Below, piece after piece: positions 9,470 to 20,193 of a stretch of DNA of 64,000 nucleotides (its first letter is position 1; every line of letters begins with the position of its first letter). The stretch is from Gonatopus flavifemur (lineage: Eukaryota > Arthropoda > Insecta > Hymenoptera > Dryinidae). The notes under the pieces were generated by a model. That model was not told the DNA's origin and did no database searches. It saw only the letters and a program-made list of their open reading frames with translations. Position numbers and translations under genes: made by a program. The stretch is from NCBI GenBank assembly GCA_018340375.1, contig JAFFJZ010000012.1, forward strand, positions 8,432,001 to 8,496,000, written 5' to 3'.

Positions 9470-9720
9470 TGGTAGACCTCCAATAGCCCGACCGCCCGTT
9501 GGTCAGAAGTGCTGTTGTCCCGACTTTTAATATTTCGACTGAAGAGAACCCCGGCTTATGATGCATCTTCAAGTTATCATTGCTATAAGGTTGAGAAAGA
9601 GGCAAAGATAAATGAGATTTGAGAATGCTCCATGAGTCGGAGTTTTCTTCGGTCGGGATATCAAGAGTCGGGACAACAGCAATTCGGACCAACGGGCGGT
9701 CGGGCTATTGGAGGTCTACC
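9470..9720. mobile_element. 251-bp foldback TGGTAGACCTCC, perfect 8-bp duplication
   Basis: Arms contain CAATAGCCCGACCGCCCGTT and complement. AGACCTTA is duplicated at 9462-9469 and 9721-9728, so it inserted at the edge of the preceding foldback. Confidence 0.8.
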
Positions 9721-9727
9721 AGACCTT

Positions 9728-9859
9728 AGGCTACTCTCCCATGGACCGAAATTTTTTGAGGATTCGCAGGGAATTCTAGTAAGTTACTATCCATGAACCA
9801 ATTGGGTCTGTGGATTCCGTTCCGTTCCCTAGAAATTCCGGTCCATGGGAGAGCAGCCT
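9728..9859. mobile_element. 132-bp foldback (CTCTCCCATGGACCG arms)
   Basis: AGGCTACTCTCCCATGGACC pairs with GGTCCATGGGAGAGCAGCCT; the loop is about 70 bp. Confidence 0.7.
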
Positions 9860-9865
9860 TATTTT

Positions 9866-9997
9866 ATGGTCTAGACACATAAGCTACGTAAACCGTGAAC
9901 GTAACGAACGGAAGGATGCGCAGATCTTGTATTACAGTTTCTGCACATCTTTCCGTTTCTTACGTTCACGTTTACGTAGCTTGTGTGTCTAGACCAT
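9866..9997. mobile_element. 132-bp foldback, CGTAAACGTGAACG family copy 2
   Basis: ATGGTCTAGACACATAAGC and complement, arms with CTACGTAAACCGTGAACGTA. Confidence 0.75.
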
Positions 9998-9998
9998 T

Positions 9999-10132
9999 AA
10001 GCTGTAATTTCATACAAGCGACGAGCGATGAGCGATACCTTAGTTAAAGGGAGAGGTCTCACATTACCTCTCTTTTTAGCTAATGTATCGCTAAAAGCTA
10101 AACCTGTTTAGCTTTGCATGAAATTACAACTT
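9999..10132. mobile_element. 134-bp foldback
   Basis: AAGCTGTAATTTCATACAAG pairs with TTTGCATGAAATTACAACTT; the inner arms contain TTAGTTAAAG/CTTTTTAGC and GCGATAC/GTATCGC. Confidence 0.65.
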
Positions 10133-10196
10133 TACGTGTCAGAAACCAAGTATGATACGTAAGAAATTGAAAAATCACGTAATAAACTCAACCCTG
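10133..10196. mobile_element. Truncated right end of the CAGGGTTGG(C/G) element
   Basis: Matches the last 64 bp of the complete element at 10293-10486 (TTACGTGTCAGAAACCAAG through CAACCCTG). Confidence 0.6.
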
Positions 10197-10212
10197 CTTG
10201 TGTTCTTAGACC

Positions 10213-10555
10213 ATTAAGGCCTAGATACACAAGTTACGTAAACGTGAACGTAAGGAGCGTTTCTTGCGTTTACGTAGCTTGTGTGTCTTGGCCAGGGTTG
10301 GCACGTAATATACTTCTAAGTATTTTACATAGTTTACGACACGTAAGAAACCGAGTATCTTACGCATAAAACCAACCCCTTGCCTTTGGGGGGACAGGAG
10401 GGTTCAAGTATCTTACATATATTACGTGTCAGAAACCAAGTCTGATACGTAAGAAATTGAAAAATCACGTAATAAACCCAACCCTGGTCTTGGCCTTTAT
10501 GCAATCTTTCGTTCCCTACGTTCACATTTACGTAGCTTGTGTGCTCAGGCCTTTA
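10213..10555. mobile_element. CGTAAACGTGAACG-family foldback, copy 3, carrying a nested hAT-like element
   Basis: Left half ACACAAGTTACGTAAACG, right terminus TACGTAGCTTGTGTGC. Interrupted at 10293-10486. Confidence 0.65.
10293..10486. mobile_element. 194-bp CAGGGTTGG hAT-like MITE, perfect 8-bp duplication
   Basis: Left end CAGGGTTGGCACGTAATATA, right end complement of CAGGGTTGGGTTTATTACG. GTCTTGGC is present at 10285-10292 and 10487-10494. Confidence 0.85.
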
Positions 10556-10604
10556 AACAGCAAAGGCAGTCTGGGACAGTGAGATAACCTTAGTCTTATT
10601 CTCA

Positions 10605-10990
10605 TCAGTTTGGGATTTTGAAAAATCAACAGTATTTCAACAATAAAGCATCAAAAACAACTCTAAAACTGAATTAGTCCAACTGATAATTCCGTTTTAG
10701 AATTGTTCAATGCTTTATCGTTGAAATATTGTTGGTGTTTCATAATTCAAACGGTAGGGCTCAATAGGCCCGAAAGGCAGTAAGTCCGAAGGGCTGTAGA
10801 CCCGAAAACAATAAGCCCGACCGAAGCTAAACCCGAAAAATCACCATGTGTTACTAGTCGTGCTCCAATTATTATAATAGTCACCAATTTTTTTCGGGTT
10901 TAATTCCATTCGGGTTTATTTTTTTCGGGTTAACAGCCCTTCGGGCTTACTGCCTTCCGGGCCTATTGAACCCTACCATTCAAACTAATT
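10605..10990. mobile_element. Foldback split by a nested GGTAGGG element
   Basis: TTTCAACAATAAAGCAT and TTAAAATTC-type arms pair across 10605-10750. The sequence resumes after the nested element with ATTCAAACTAATTATTG. Confidence 0.55.
10753..10977. mobile_element. 225-bp GGTAGGGCTCAATAGG foldback, perfect 8-bp duplication
   Basis: Ends GGTAGGGCTCAATAGGCCCG and complement. ATTCAAAC at 10745-10752 and 10978-10985. The arms contain several spaced TTCGGG/CCCGAA words. Confidence 0.85.
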
Positions 10991-11640
10991 ATTGAAATTA
11001 ACGGGATACTAGCGATGGTACCAAACCTCTCTCTCTCTCTATCGTATAGGCGGTGTCCTCTTCTATCTAACGTGCTCTGTTGGTAAGCGCTAGTAACCCC
11101 TTAATGGAATTATATCCAAGTTCTGATCAAACTAATTCATTGAACTGTATAATATACTGGAATGAGCACCATTCAAAAATTTTTCGTCAAAGAGAGACAG
11201 TCGAGTACACTGCGAGGAAAAGAAGCAGTTACCCTTTACACTCATCATCCCTTTTTAAGATGCATGTATTGAAAAGAAACAACGCTATTTCATCTTGCAT
11301 TTCACACTGACGAAAGATCTCTCCTTCCATCTTATAGGAAATTTCGGCAGTGCTCTTTCCAGTATGTTATATAGTTCAATGAACTAAATTAGAATAATTT
11401 TGAGGTTATCCCGGTATACCTGACCGCCATATTGATTTCTAGTTTGCTTGAATATTTATTTGGGAGATGGCGCGCAAATCAAGTTTGATTGGAAGTGATT
11501 GGTGTTGCATTCCTCTGGTCGGGCATATTGCATACTACCAATATTACTCGTCGGGATGCGATTTTCGGAATAACCGACTGTCGGGATAACTAAACTACGG
11601 TACAAAACAGATCTATTCACAATGACTACATCTATCTCTG
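10991..11640. other. Unassigned sequence with a diverged dispersed repeat
   Basis: CT-rich tract at 11027-11040 and GCTCTTTCCAGTATGTTATATAG near 11350 recall the repeat at 4655-4813 and 7010-7310. No gene recognised. Confidence 0.35.
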
Positions 11641-12116
11641 TTTACCGGTAGCTCTCAGTCGGAAGAGAAGATTCGATTTATTCACACTTGGGTAGTAGTA
11701 GTTGCGGCGCACGACGCACAACGTCAGTTCGTAATCCGATTTGACACGGGATCGTTCGCCTCGGCCGGTGTCTCCGACTCTCCGTGTTAATAAAAAAGAC
11801 ATTACGAGTGATATTATTACGTATCAGTTTGAGTGTCTTCCATTTGATGTTGTCGCGGTTTTTTTTGTGTCAACCTATTCATTCTATATACGTATACGAA
11901 TGTTTACCCAAAGCAACCAACAAAATTAATCAACAGAGGTGCGAAAAGTATATGATGTGATTACGTGGGTTTGTGCAAGTTTTTTCAATCGTGGGCTTTT
12001 TCAAAGCAAGGCGGTTCAGTTTTGTCTTTTGTTTTTTCTAGCATCTTATTATTCTTCTCAATTTTGATAATAATCGTAAAGAAAAAGTGTTGGTTAAAAC
12101 AGTTCACGTCTGAGAA
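11640..12116 (+). promoter_or_regulatory. Likely promoter/5' UTR of the Rim2-like carrier gene
   Basis: This less AT-rich stretch directly precedes the carrier start codon. It holds two initiator-like TCAGTC/TCAGTT sites (11655-11660, 11724-11729) and a CpG-containing segment at 11700-11785 that differs from the surrounding repeats. No convincing TATA box. The transcription start is inferred, not shown. Confidence 0.35.
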
Positions 12117-12157
12117 ATGTCGCATCGCGACACGATGATACATCTTGTCGCCGGAGG
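12117..12157 (+). CDS. Rim2: Mitochondrial pyrimidine-nucleotide carrier, coding exon 1
   Basis: ATG at 12117 gives MSHRDTMIHLVAG plus two bases of the next codon, followed by donor GTAGGT. It matches the N-terminus typical of SLC25A36/SLC25A33 (MSQRDT-type start leading to the AGGxxGT beginning of transmembrane helix 1). Two leftover bases (GG) join exon 2 to make [11 protein letters not shown]. Family members carry pyrimidine (deoxy)nucleotides across the inner mitochondrial membrane. Exon 1 is followed by a 21.2-kb intron. The identification rests on this joint and on exons 2-4. Confidence 0.85.
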
Positions 12158-14501
12158 GTAGGTTTCAGTTTATATTCATCAAATGTTTCAAACAATTCGG
12201 TTCTTCAATGTGGAATTCGTGTACACGAACACGTATGTTTGAGTTTTCTTCCCAGTTTCGTACACGACCGATATATGTAACTCGTGTACATAATACGTAA
12301 CCGATCCTTAGAAGATTGATGTACGGTATTTTCACAGAACTCGATGCTTCCATATTTTTTATTCTAATTGCTGTTAATCCAGTGCATACGAAAGTAACCG
12401 AGATAATAATTCATTAGACGTGACATCGAGAAATATTTTATCAGATAAGTTCCTAGAAATCTTATGCAGTTCTAAAGGTGTATTTTGGACGTGAAACATT
12501 TCTTGTTTCTAAAACATGTGTTTACATATAATTATATATAAAATTTTCAAAAAACTTCTCTGAAATATTCTTCAAATGTTTTTGAGAGGTTAATTGCTGC
12601 TTAGGAATCAGACTGATCTATTACACAGAGTATTTATTTTCTCTCATGACTGTTGAATTTTGGCCGGAAGAAAACAATGTTTACGATTGGTCGACCAGTC
12701 TTCAGGAATTTTTATTGCGCATTTTCTCAAATAATCCCTCTCATCCAGTGTTCTATTTATTCATTGATCAGCTCATACACGTATATATGGTTTTTTTTTT
12801 TCAAATCTCGATTCTGATCAATTCAACTGTCAACTATCAACAATCAAAACAAACGAATCCAATCAAAAGATTCGAATTTGTTTTTTCTGTTTTGAAAACA
12901 CAGAGGGTAATGTATCAAAATCGTTTGATCAGAAACCTGATTCCTTCGTACAATGTGACGTGTAGCAGTGGATAGAGATTGTGATTGGTAGAAACTTGAT
13001 GTGCGCATTTACATCATCGGCTGTTATGTTGTAATCATCCTCTCGGTTGTTTATGAACATTTGCTTTGACACAAATTATGGATTTGGCATATGTATTGTA
13101 TGAATATATTATCTTCGTGAACTAATCAATTTTTTTATTATCATTATTCAATGCATTGTGCGTAAAATTGTATTTGAAGTATTTCATATCTTGGATAGAT
13201 AAAGGGGACCACAGATTTTTTTTTATACATAAACAAATCCTTGTCTAAATACATTTTGTCAACATCTATGATATTCCAAGATGCTTGGAAATCATCAGAA
13301 TATTCATGATCAAAGTTCCAATGATGATATGTTTTTGAACATAGTCTAAAGAAAATTATTATTACATTGTATTTTCTCAATTCCAATTTTAATATTACAG
13401 ACGTAACTGTTGTGATATTACTATGCCGAACATAGCGGAACTACATTTTCAAAGTAGTGAAATTGTCATTTTTTGTGGAAACTTTTACAAAATTTGTACG
13501 TAAGCATTTAAAAATTGCATGTATTCTATGCTTCAGCATAGAAATTTTACATACAGTTGTGAAAATTCCACGTTCAACGTGGGTAATAAAGTTACTTATG
13601 CTGAACATAAACAAATCATTGACAGTGGTAAAATCACAAATCTTGATAAAAAGTCTAACCACAGATAGCAATACTTTTTTGGTGAATATCCTACGCTATT
13701 ACCTACCCCAGATTGTAAAAGTACAATTTTTTTTACAGTGTACTCCTCCTATTTCCATTGAATCTTACTAAATCCTAAGTTTCATTCCATCATTCATTCA
13801 TGGAAACACTATCGGATATAAATAAACCTTATTTGATTTTATTATGAGGATCTATGATTTGAGGGGTCTTAGGATTGGTCTCTGAGTCTCTCAAAATCCC
13901 TTTTTCCATGAACAGTTTCTGAAAGTACCTTTTTTGGACGTTTCAGTCCCTAAGTCCCTTTTTTCCTCACATTACTGATAAAAATCCGCAATTTTCATTC
14001 TTCTCTAAATCTGAAGTATTGTTAACCATTATATCTACCTGCAATCGGTACATCGTGAGAAGTAATGAAGCTGAAGCTAGCAGACGTAAACTAGTAGACC
14101 GCGTTTATAAATGGAGCCAATGTAAATTGGAATTCTTCACATAGTTGCTGTAACTAAATGCTAGCCACAGCAGCAAAATAATTTATTCATATATCAGACA
14201 GCTAGACTTATATTCAAATCAACGCATTTTGTTTAGTCAATTGAATTCAGTTGGATCGAGTGAAACTTTCACTTCTCACAAATAAATATTTTGACGTTGT
14301 GCTAACCAAATATTCCAAGTAAATTAAAATGTTATTTCAACTAAATTATTTAGTCGATAAAATATGATTGTACTGAAATATTGTTGGTTATTGAGAATCA
14401 CATATATACCAAGAATCACTCCACAACCTTGCTAGAAATGACTCGCGTGATTTTCTAGGTTATTACAAGGCCTTGCTACGCCTCGAAAGTCCCTCGCAAG
14501 G
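12158..14501 (+). other. Rim2 intron 1, first 2.3 kb without recognisable genes
   Basis: Donor GTAGGT at 12158. AT-rich sequence with scattered homopolymers; no coding similarity, no clear paired inverted repeat. The whole intron runs to 33390 and is otherwise almost entirely transposon sequence. Confidence 0.6.
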
Positions 14502-14892
14502 ACCTCCGTGAACTTGGCCGGGACTCGGAACGGATTTGAAACTTATATACGGCAATCGAAAGAGCATCGTTTGTACCTGATTGTACCGCAAAAATTTTCG
14601 TTTGTACCTCAAAGGAGGCGGAGATATGGCCCGGGGGCTTATGCCCCCGCCTGTCACTGGAACCGATAGGGACGATCTGGATGTCATTTGAAAGGGCTTC
14701 GTTTGCACTTGATTGTACCGATGGAATTTTCGTTTGTACCTCAAAGGGGGAGGAGATATGAGGAAAAATAGTTTTTAGCAATTTATATCGATTGTTTTGG
14801 GGATTTCCGGTTAGGAGGACTCTGGATTGCTTCAGACTGTATCCTGAACTGTGTAAGATCTTGAGGCAGAGACCCATACACCTCGAGAGTGG

Positions 14893-16350
14893 AATCCCGT
14901 CGTTTATACCTTCTCAGTTTTGCCACAATAAGCCCAGATTGCCCGAAAATCGATATAATTTCAAGATTTTTTCTCCATCAGGACCCAGGATTAGTCCAGG
15001 CTACGTTCTGAACGGCATGAAAACTTAGATTGAACCTCCTCACATACTAGAAAAATGATTTCGTCGTTTGTACCTCCTCGGTTTTGCCACAATCAGCCTA
15101 GATTGCCCGAAAATCGATGTATTTTCACGATTTTTTTTCCATCAGGACCCAGGATTAGTCCAGACTATATTCTCAACTGCATGGAAACTTAGGTGAAACC
15201 TCCTCACATACTACAAAGATGATTTCGTCGTTTGTACCTCCACAGTTTTGCCACAATTAGACTAAATTGCCCAAAAATCGATATATTTTCACGATTTTTT
15301 CTCCATCAGGACCCAGGATTAGTCCAGGCTATGTTCTGAACGGCATGAAAACTTAGATTGAACCTCCTCACATACTAGAAAAATGATTTCGTCGTTTGTA
15401 CCTCCCCGGTTTTGCCACACTTAGCCTAGATTGTCTAAAAATCGATGTATTTTCACGATTTTTTTTCCATCAGGAACCAGGATTAGTCCAGGCTATATTC
15501 TGAACTGCATGGAAACTTGGGTTAAACCTCCTCACATACTACAAAGATGATTTCGTCGTTTGTACCTCCACAGTTTTGCCACAATTAGACTAGATTGCCC
15601 AAAAATCGATACATTTTCACAATTTTTTTTCCATCAGGACCCAGGATTAGTCCAGACTATATTCTCAACTGCATGGAAACTTAGGTGAAACCTCCTCACA
15701 TACTACAAAGATGATTTCGTCGTTTGTACCTCCACAGTTTTGCCACAATTAGACTAAATTGCCCGAAAATCGATATAATTTCAAGATTTTTTCTCCATCA
15801 GGCCCCAGGATTAGTCCAGGCTACGTTCTGAACGGCATGAAAACTTAGATTGAACCTCCTCACATACTAGAAAAATGATTTCGTCGTTTGTACCTCCTCG
15901 GTTTTGCCACAATCAGCCTAGATTGCCCGAAAATCGATGTATTTTCACGATTTTTTTTCCATCAGGACCCAGGATTAGTCCAGACTATATCCTGAACTGC
16001 ATGGAAACTTAGGTAAAACCTCCTCACATACTACAAAGATGATTTCGTCGTTTGTACCTCCACAGTTTTGCCACAATTAGACTGGATTGCCCAAAAATCG
16101 ATGTAATGTCACGATTTTTTTTCCATCAGGACCCAGGAACAGTCCAGGCTATATTCTGCACTGCATGGAAACTTAGGCAGAATCTCCTCACATACTACAA
16201 AGATGATTTCGTCGTTTGTACCTCCACAGTTTTGCCACAATAGGCCCAGATTGCCCAAAAATCGATATAATTTCACGATATCTTCTCCATCAGGACCCAG
16301 GATTAGTCCAGGTTATGTTCTGAACGGCATAAAAACTTTCTTTCCAGTAT
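14893..16350 (+). repeat. Tandem array, ~164-bp unit, nine copies, forward
   Basis: The marker GATTTCGTCGTTTGTACC recurs near 15057, 15221, 15385, 15548, 15713, 15877, 16041 and 16204 (spacing 163-165), with a first variant unit near 14893. Two unit types (CATACTAGAAAAATG with AACGGCATGAAAACTTAG; CATACTACAAAGATG with AACTGCATGGAAACTTAG) often alternate, hinting at a ~328-bp higher-order period. Confidence 0.9.
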
Positions 16351-17325
16351 GTGGGGAGGTTCCATCTAAGTTTCCATGCCGTACAGCACATAGCCTGGAC
16401 TAATCCTGGGTTTTGATGGAAAAAAAATCATGAAATGATATGGATTTTTGGGCAATGCAGGCCAATTGTGGCAAAACTGGGGAGGTACAAACGACGAAAT
16501 GATCTTTCTAGTATGTGAGGAGGTTCAATCTAAGTTTTCATGCCGTTCAGAACATAGCCTGGACTAATCCTGGGTCCTGATGGGAAAGAAATCGTGAAAG
16601 TATATCGATTTTTGGGCAATCTGGGCTTATTGTGGCAAAACTGTGGAGGTACAAACGACGAAATCATTCCCCTAGTGTGTGAGGAGGTTCTACCCAAGTT
16701 TCTATGCAGTTCAGAATATACCCTGGACTAATCCCGGGTCCTGATGGAGAAAAAATCGTGAAAGTATATCGATTTTTGGGCAATCTGGGCTTATTGTGGC
16801 AAGACTGTGGAGGTACAAACGATGGAACCATTTTTCTAGTATGTGAGGAGGTTCAATCTAAGTTTTCATGCCGCCTAGAACATAGCCTGGACTAATCCTG
16901 GGTCCTGGTGGAGGAAAAATCGTGAAAGTATATCGATTTTTGGGCAATCTAGTCTAATTGTGGCATAACTGTGGAGGTACAAACGACGAAATCATCTTTG
17001 TAGTATGTGAGGAGGTTTTACCTAAGTTTCCATGCAGTTCAGAATAAAGCCTGGACTAATCCTGGGCCCTGAAGGAGAAAAAATCGTGAAAATATATCGA
17101 TTTTTGGGCAATCTAGGCTAACTCTGGCAAAACCGGGGAGGTACAAACGACGAAATCATTTTTCTAGTATGTGAGGAGGTCCAATCTGAGTTTTCATGCC
17201 GTTCAGAACATAGCCTGGACTAATCCTGGGTCCTGATGGAGAAAAAATCGTGAAATTATATCGATTTTCGGGCAATCTGGGCTTATTGTGGCAAAACTGA
17301 GAAGGTACAAACGACGGGATTCCAC
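16351..17325 (-). repeat. Tandem array, ~164-bp unit, about six copies, reverse
   Basis: The complement marker GGTACAAACGACGAAATC recurs near 16496, 16660, 16825 (mutated), 16988, 17152 and 17317. Units are homologous to the forward array of the other arm. Confidence 0.9.
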
Positions 17326-17712
17326 TCTTGAGGTGTATGGGTCTCTGCCTCAAGGTCTTACACAGTTCAGGATACAGTCTGAAGCAATCCAGAGTCCTCC
17401 TAATCAGAAATCCCGAAAAAATTCGATATAAATTGCTAAAAACTATTTTTCCTCATATCTCCTCCCCCTTTGAGGTACAAACGAAAATATCATCGGTACA
17501 ATCAAGTACAAACGAAGCCCTTTCAAATGACACCCAGATCGTCCCTATCGGTTCCAGTCACAGGCGGGGGCATAAGCCCCCGGGCCGTATCTCCGCCCCC
17601 TTTGAGGTACAAACGAAAATTTTTGCGGTACAATCAGGTACAAACGATGCTCTTTCGATTGCCGTATATAAGTTTCAAATCCGTTCCGGGTCCCGGCCAA
17701 GTTCACGGAGGT

Positions 17713-18037
17713 ACCAATTGCGTCTCTTTTGCTAATTCTTTGCAATAATTTGCCGTAAGAATTGATTTTTTTGCATCAGCCGTTACCGAGATACAGTGGG
17801 TTAAATAGGTTAGGTGTTGTTAAGCTATCTAGAAATCGAGCGAATGGCATGAGAGTGACGTTGTGGGGAGAAAGGTTCTCATGGGATTTTTTTGCTATTT
17901 TTTTGCTACCAGATAGCGTAGGTATTTTTGTTTTTAAATCATAGAATTTTTTTTTCTTCAATTTTTGAAAAAATTGTTGTAGAGTAGCCGGATCTTTGAG
18001 AATACATGCTCTGACTGAGCTTCACTCCTTGGAAGTA
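17713..18037. other. Unassigned spacer between foldback and mariner
   Basis: No coding frame of note and no paired repeats seen. Confidence 0.4.
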
Positions 18038-19359
18038 CGAGGTGTGTTCAAAAAGTAAGGTGACTTTGTATTTTTAAGAAAAAATATTTATTTATTCATC
18101 AATATTTATGTTGTCCCCTTCAAAGTAATCCCCCTCAGATACAATACACTTATGCCAACGGTTTTTCCAATCCTCAAAGCACTTCTCATAAGCACTTTTC
18201 GGTATAGCCTTGAGCTCTTCCAGCGATGCAGTCTTTATCTCTTCAATCGTTGCAAATCTCCGTCCTTTCATAGGTCTCCTTAGTTTTGGGAACAAGAAAA
18301 AGTCACATGGGGCCAAATCCGGTGAATATGGTGGCTGAGGCATGATTGTGGTGTTGTTTTTGGCCAAAAAATCTCTCACAAGCAAAGATGAGTGAGCAGG
18401 GGCATTATCGTGATGCAAAAGCCATGAATTATTTTTCCACAATTCTGGACGTTTTCTTCGTATTGCTTCTCGCAAACGGCGCATAACTTCAAGATAATAC
18501 TGTTTATTGACCGTACGACCATATGGTAAGAACTCCTGATGCACCACGCCATGGTAATCGAAGAAAACAGTGAGCAAAACTTTGACATTTGATCGAACTT
18601 GGCGTGCTTTTTTCGGTCTTGGCTCATCTGGGGTCTTCCACTGGGACGATTGGACTCTGGTTTCGACATCATAACCATATACCCATGATTCGTCACCAGT
18701 TATGACCCTTTTGAGTAAATCTGGGTCGTCGTTGACGTCATTCAACAGTTCTTGAGCGATGCTCATGCGACGGTTCTTTTGGTCAAAATTTAGCAATTTC
18801 GGAACAAACTTCGCTGACACACGTCTCATGCCCAAAACGTTAGAAAAAATTTCATGGCACGAGCCAAGCGATAAACCAACATCCTCAGCAACTTCTCTGA
18901 TAGTGATTCGACGATTTTCCAAAACAATTTTCTTCACTGCTTGAACGTTTTCATCAGTTGTTGACGTGCTTGGGCGTCCAGAGCGAGGCTCGTCATTGGC
19001 ATCTTCCCGGCCATCTTGGAAGAGTTTGTACCACTTGTAAACATTTTTTTTACTCAGAACAGTTTCACCGTATGCTACTGTCAACATTTTAAGTGTTTCG
19101 GAGCACTTTATTTTATTTTTTACACAAAATTTGATGCAAATCCTTTGATCCATATTTTTCGATAGCAAGAAATCGCCGAGCACGCAAAACACTTATAACC
19201 TTTACGCCTCTCACAACCAAACAAAAAATGCTATACACTTGAAACTTGGTACAGATGTTCGGGAAGAGTGTGCACAGATAACAAAACAAAAAAATCGATA
19301 ATCGAAAGTACGTTGCCCGCGAAATTTGAAAAGTCACCTTACTTTTTGAACACACCTCG
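18038..19359 (-). mobile_element. Complete mariner transposon, TA target duplication
   Basis: Terminal inverted repeats CGAGGTGTGTTCAAAAAGTA (18038) and complement (to 19359), about 30 bp, flanked by TA at 18036-18037 and 19360-19361. Length 1322 bp, one full-length transposase frame on the minus strand. All parts expected of an autonomous Tc1/mariner element are present. Confidence 0.92.
18092..19192 (-). CDS. Mariner transposase, full length, D,D34D
   Basis: The 366-codon frame has no stop. The likely start is the second Met (position 19153, MDQRICIKFC), giving 353 residues, the usual mariner size; the first Met adds 13 residues. The N-terminal half holds the two helix-turn-helix DNA-binding segments (CSETLKMLTVAYG... 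and RITIREVAEDVGLSLGSC). FVPKLL stands where mariners have WVPHEL. The catalytic triad is complete: Asp of ITGDESW, Asp of HHDNAPAH and Asp of PCDFF, with 34 residues between the last two, and YSPDLAPCDFFLF is intact. The enzyme would cut and paste the element at TA dinucleotides. It looks potentially functional; expression is unknown. Confidence 0.92.
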   Translation of the reverse strand: MFCVLGDFLLSKNMDQRICIKFCVKNKIKCSETLKMLTVAYGETVLSKKNVYKWYKLFQDGREDANDEPRSGRPSTSTTDENVQAVKKIVLENRRITIREVAEDVGLSLGSCHEIFSNVLGMRRVSAKFVPKLLNFDQKNRRMSIAQELLNDVNDDPDLLKRVITGDESWVYGYDVETRVQSSQWKTPDEPRPKKARQVRSNVKVLLTVFFDYHGVVHQEFLPYGRTVNKQYYLEVMRRLREAIRRKRPELWKNNSWLLHHDNAPAHSSLLVRDFLAKNNTTIMPQPPYSPDLAPCDFFLFPKLRRPMKGRRFATIEEIKTASLEELKAIPKSAYEKCFEDWKNRWHKCIVSEGDYFEGDNINIDE

Positions 19360-19671
19360 TATAGTGAGATTCGTTGAGGAATTTTTGCAGATCGTTAATG
19401 GCTACCATCTAGATCTATATCCGATTTTTTCGCGGCGATCTATTTCACTCTAGAATCATTTGCAGCTATCTAGACCGATTCCCGAATGTTTTGCTGCCAT
19501 TTTAATCAACTTATGAGTTTTTTTGCACCCATCTATATTACTGTGTCCAAAAAGTAAGGTGGCATTTGATTTCAAACACCGCGCACAAATTTATTTGGGG
19601 AAGTGCTCTTATTTTTAGGTTGAAAGGACTGTCTTTGATATCCGTGCCAAGGGTCACATCTAATCATCCAC

Positions 19672-19900
19672 ACAGAGAGAAAATTGCTGTAATCATAGGG
19701 ACAGCATTAAATTGCTGTAAAATATACCGAAATTCACGTTCAATCAACCAAAGTCTCCGATAAAAATGAAAATTTGCTGCAGTGGTCACATGAATTGCGA
19801 TAAATCTGATGGATATTGCGGTATAAATTACAGCAATTTAATGTTATCCCTATATATTTATCGGACATGAGGTAAATTTTACAGCAAATTTTTCTCTGTG
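19672..19900. mobile_element. ~230-bp foldback with CACAGAGAGAAAA ends
   Basis: ACACAGAGAGAAAATTGCTG pairs with complement CAGCAAATTTTTCTCTGTGC. The arms also share TTAAATTGCTGTAA and CCTATGATT/ATCCCTAT segments. Related to the CACNGAG end family. Confidence 0.65.
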
Positions 19901-19981
19901 CATTAATGTTGGAGATACGCCTCATTTTGTAAGCTGCTAAAATTGAATTGTCCGATTTTTATAATTTCTGCATATGTGGAG

Positions 19982-20193
19982 CAGTGATGCCAGATTCGAG
20001 ACCGAGACCGCTCTTACCCTCTCCATCGACCGCTTCCCCTTTCTCCCACCATGCGGATTAAATTGGGCGAGCGAGAGAGAAAGAGTAAGTAATCACTCTC
20101 TCGCTCGCCCAATTTAATCCGCATGGTGGGAGAAAGGGGAAGCGGTCGATGGAGAGGGTAAGAGCGGTCTCGGTCTCGAATCTGACATCACTG
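19982..20193. mobile_element. 212-bp near-perfect hairpin, CAGTGATGCC family, 8-bp duplication
   Basis: CAGTGATGCCAGATTCGAGA opens it; the arms are about 95 bp and almost identical, with a central GAGAGAGAAAGAGTAAGTAA loop. Flanks ATGTGGAG (19974-19981) and ATGTGCAG (20194-20201) match 7 of 8. Confidence 0.85.

Larger units (their letters stand above)
14502..17712. mobile_element. 3.2-kb Foldback-like element with tandem-repeat arms
   Basis: The outer ends ACCTCCGTGAACTTGGCC (14502) and complement (to 17712) are followed by unique arm sequence of about 390 bp (14502-14890 against 17325-17712). Inside, the left arm holds about nine ~164-bp tandem units and the right arm about six in reverse complement, meeting near 16350. 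This architecture, long inverted repeats made of tandem units, is that of Foldback/Galileo-type elements of insects. Both outer arms carry the same frame of about 133 residues with internal SFEVQTKIFAVQSG-like repeats, which looks like a by-product of the repeats, not a known protein. No transposase and no certain target duplication. Confidence 0.8.

Noticed and set aside
13144..13771. Possible small genes in the first part of intron 1
   Set aside because: Overlapping frames on both strands are typical of AT-rich non-coding DNA; no motif recognised.
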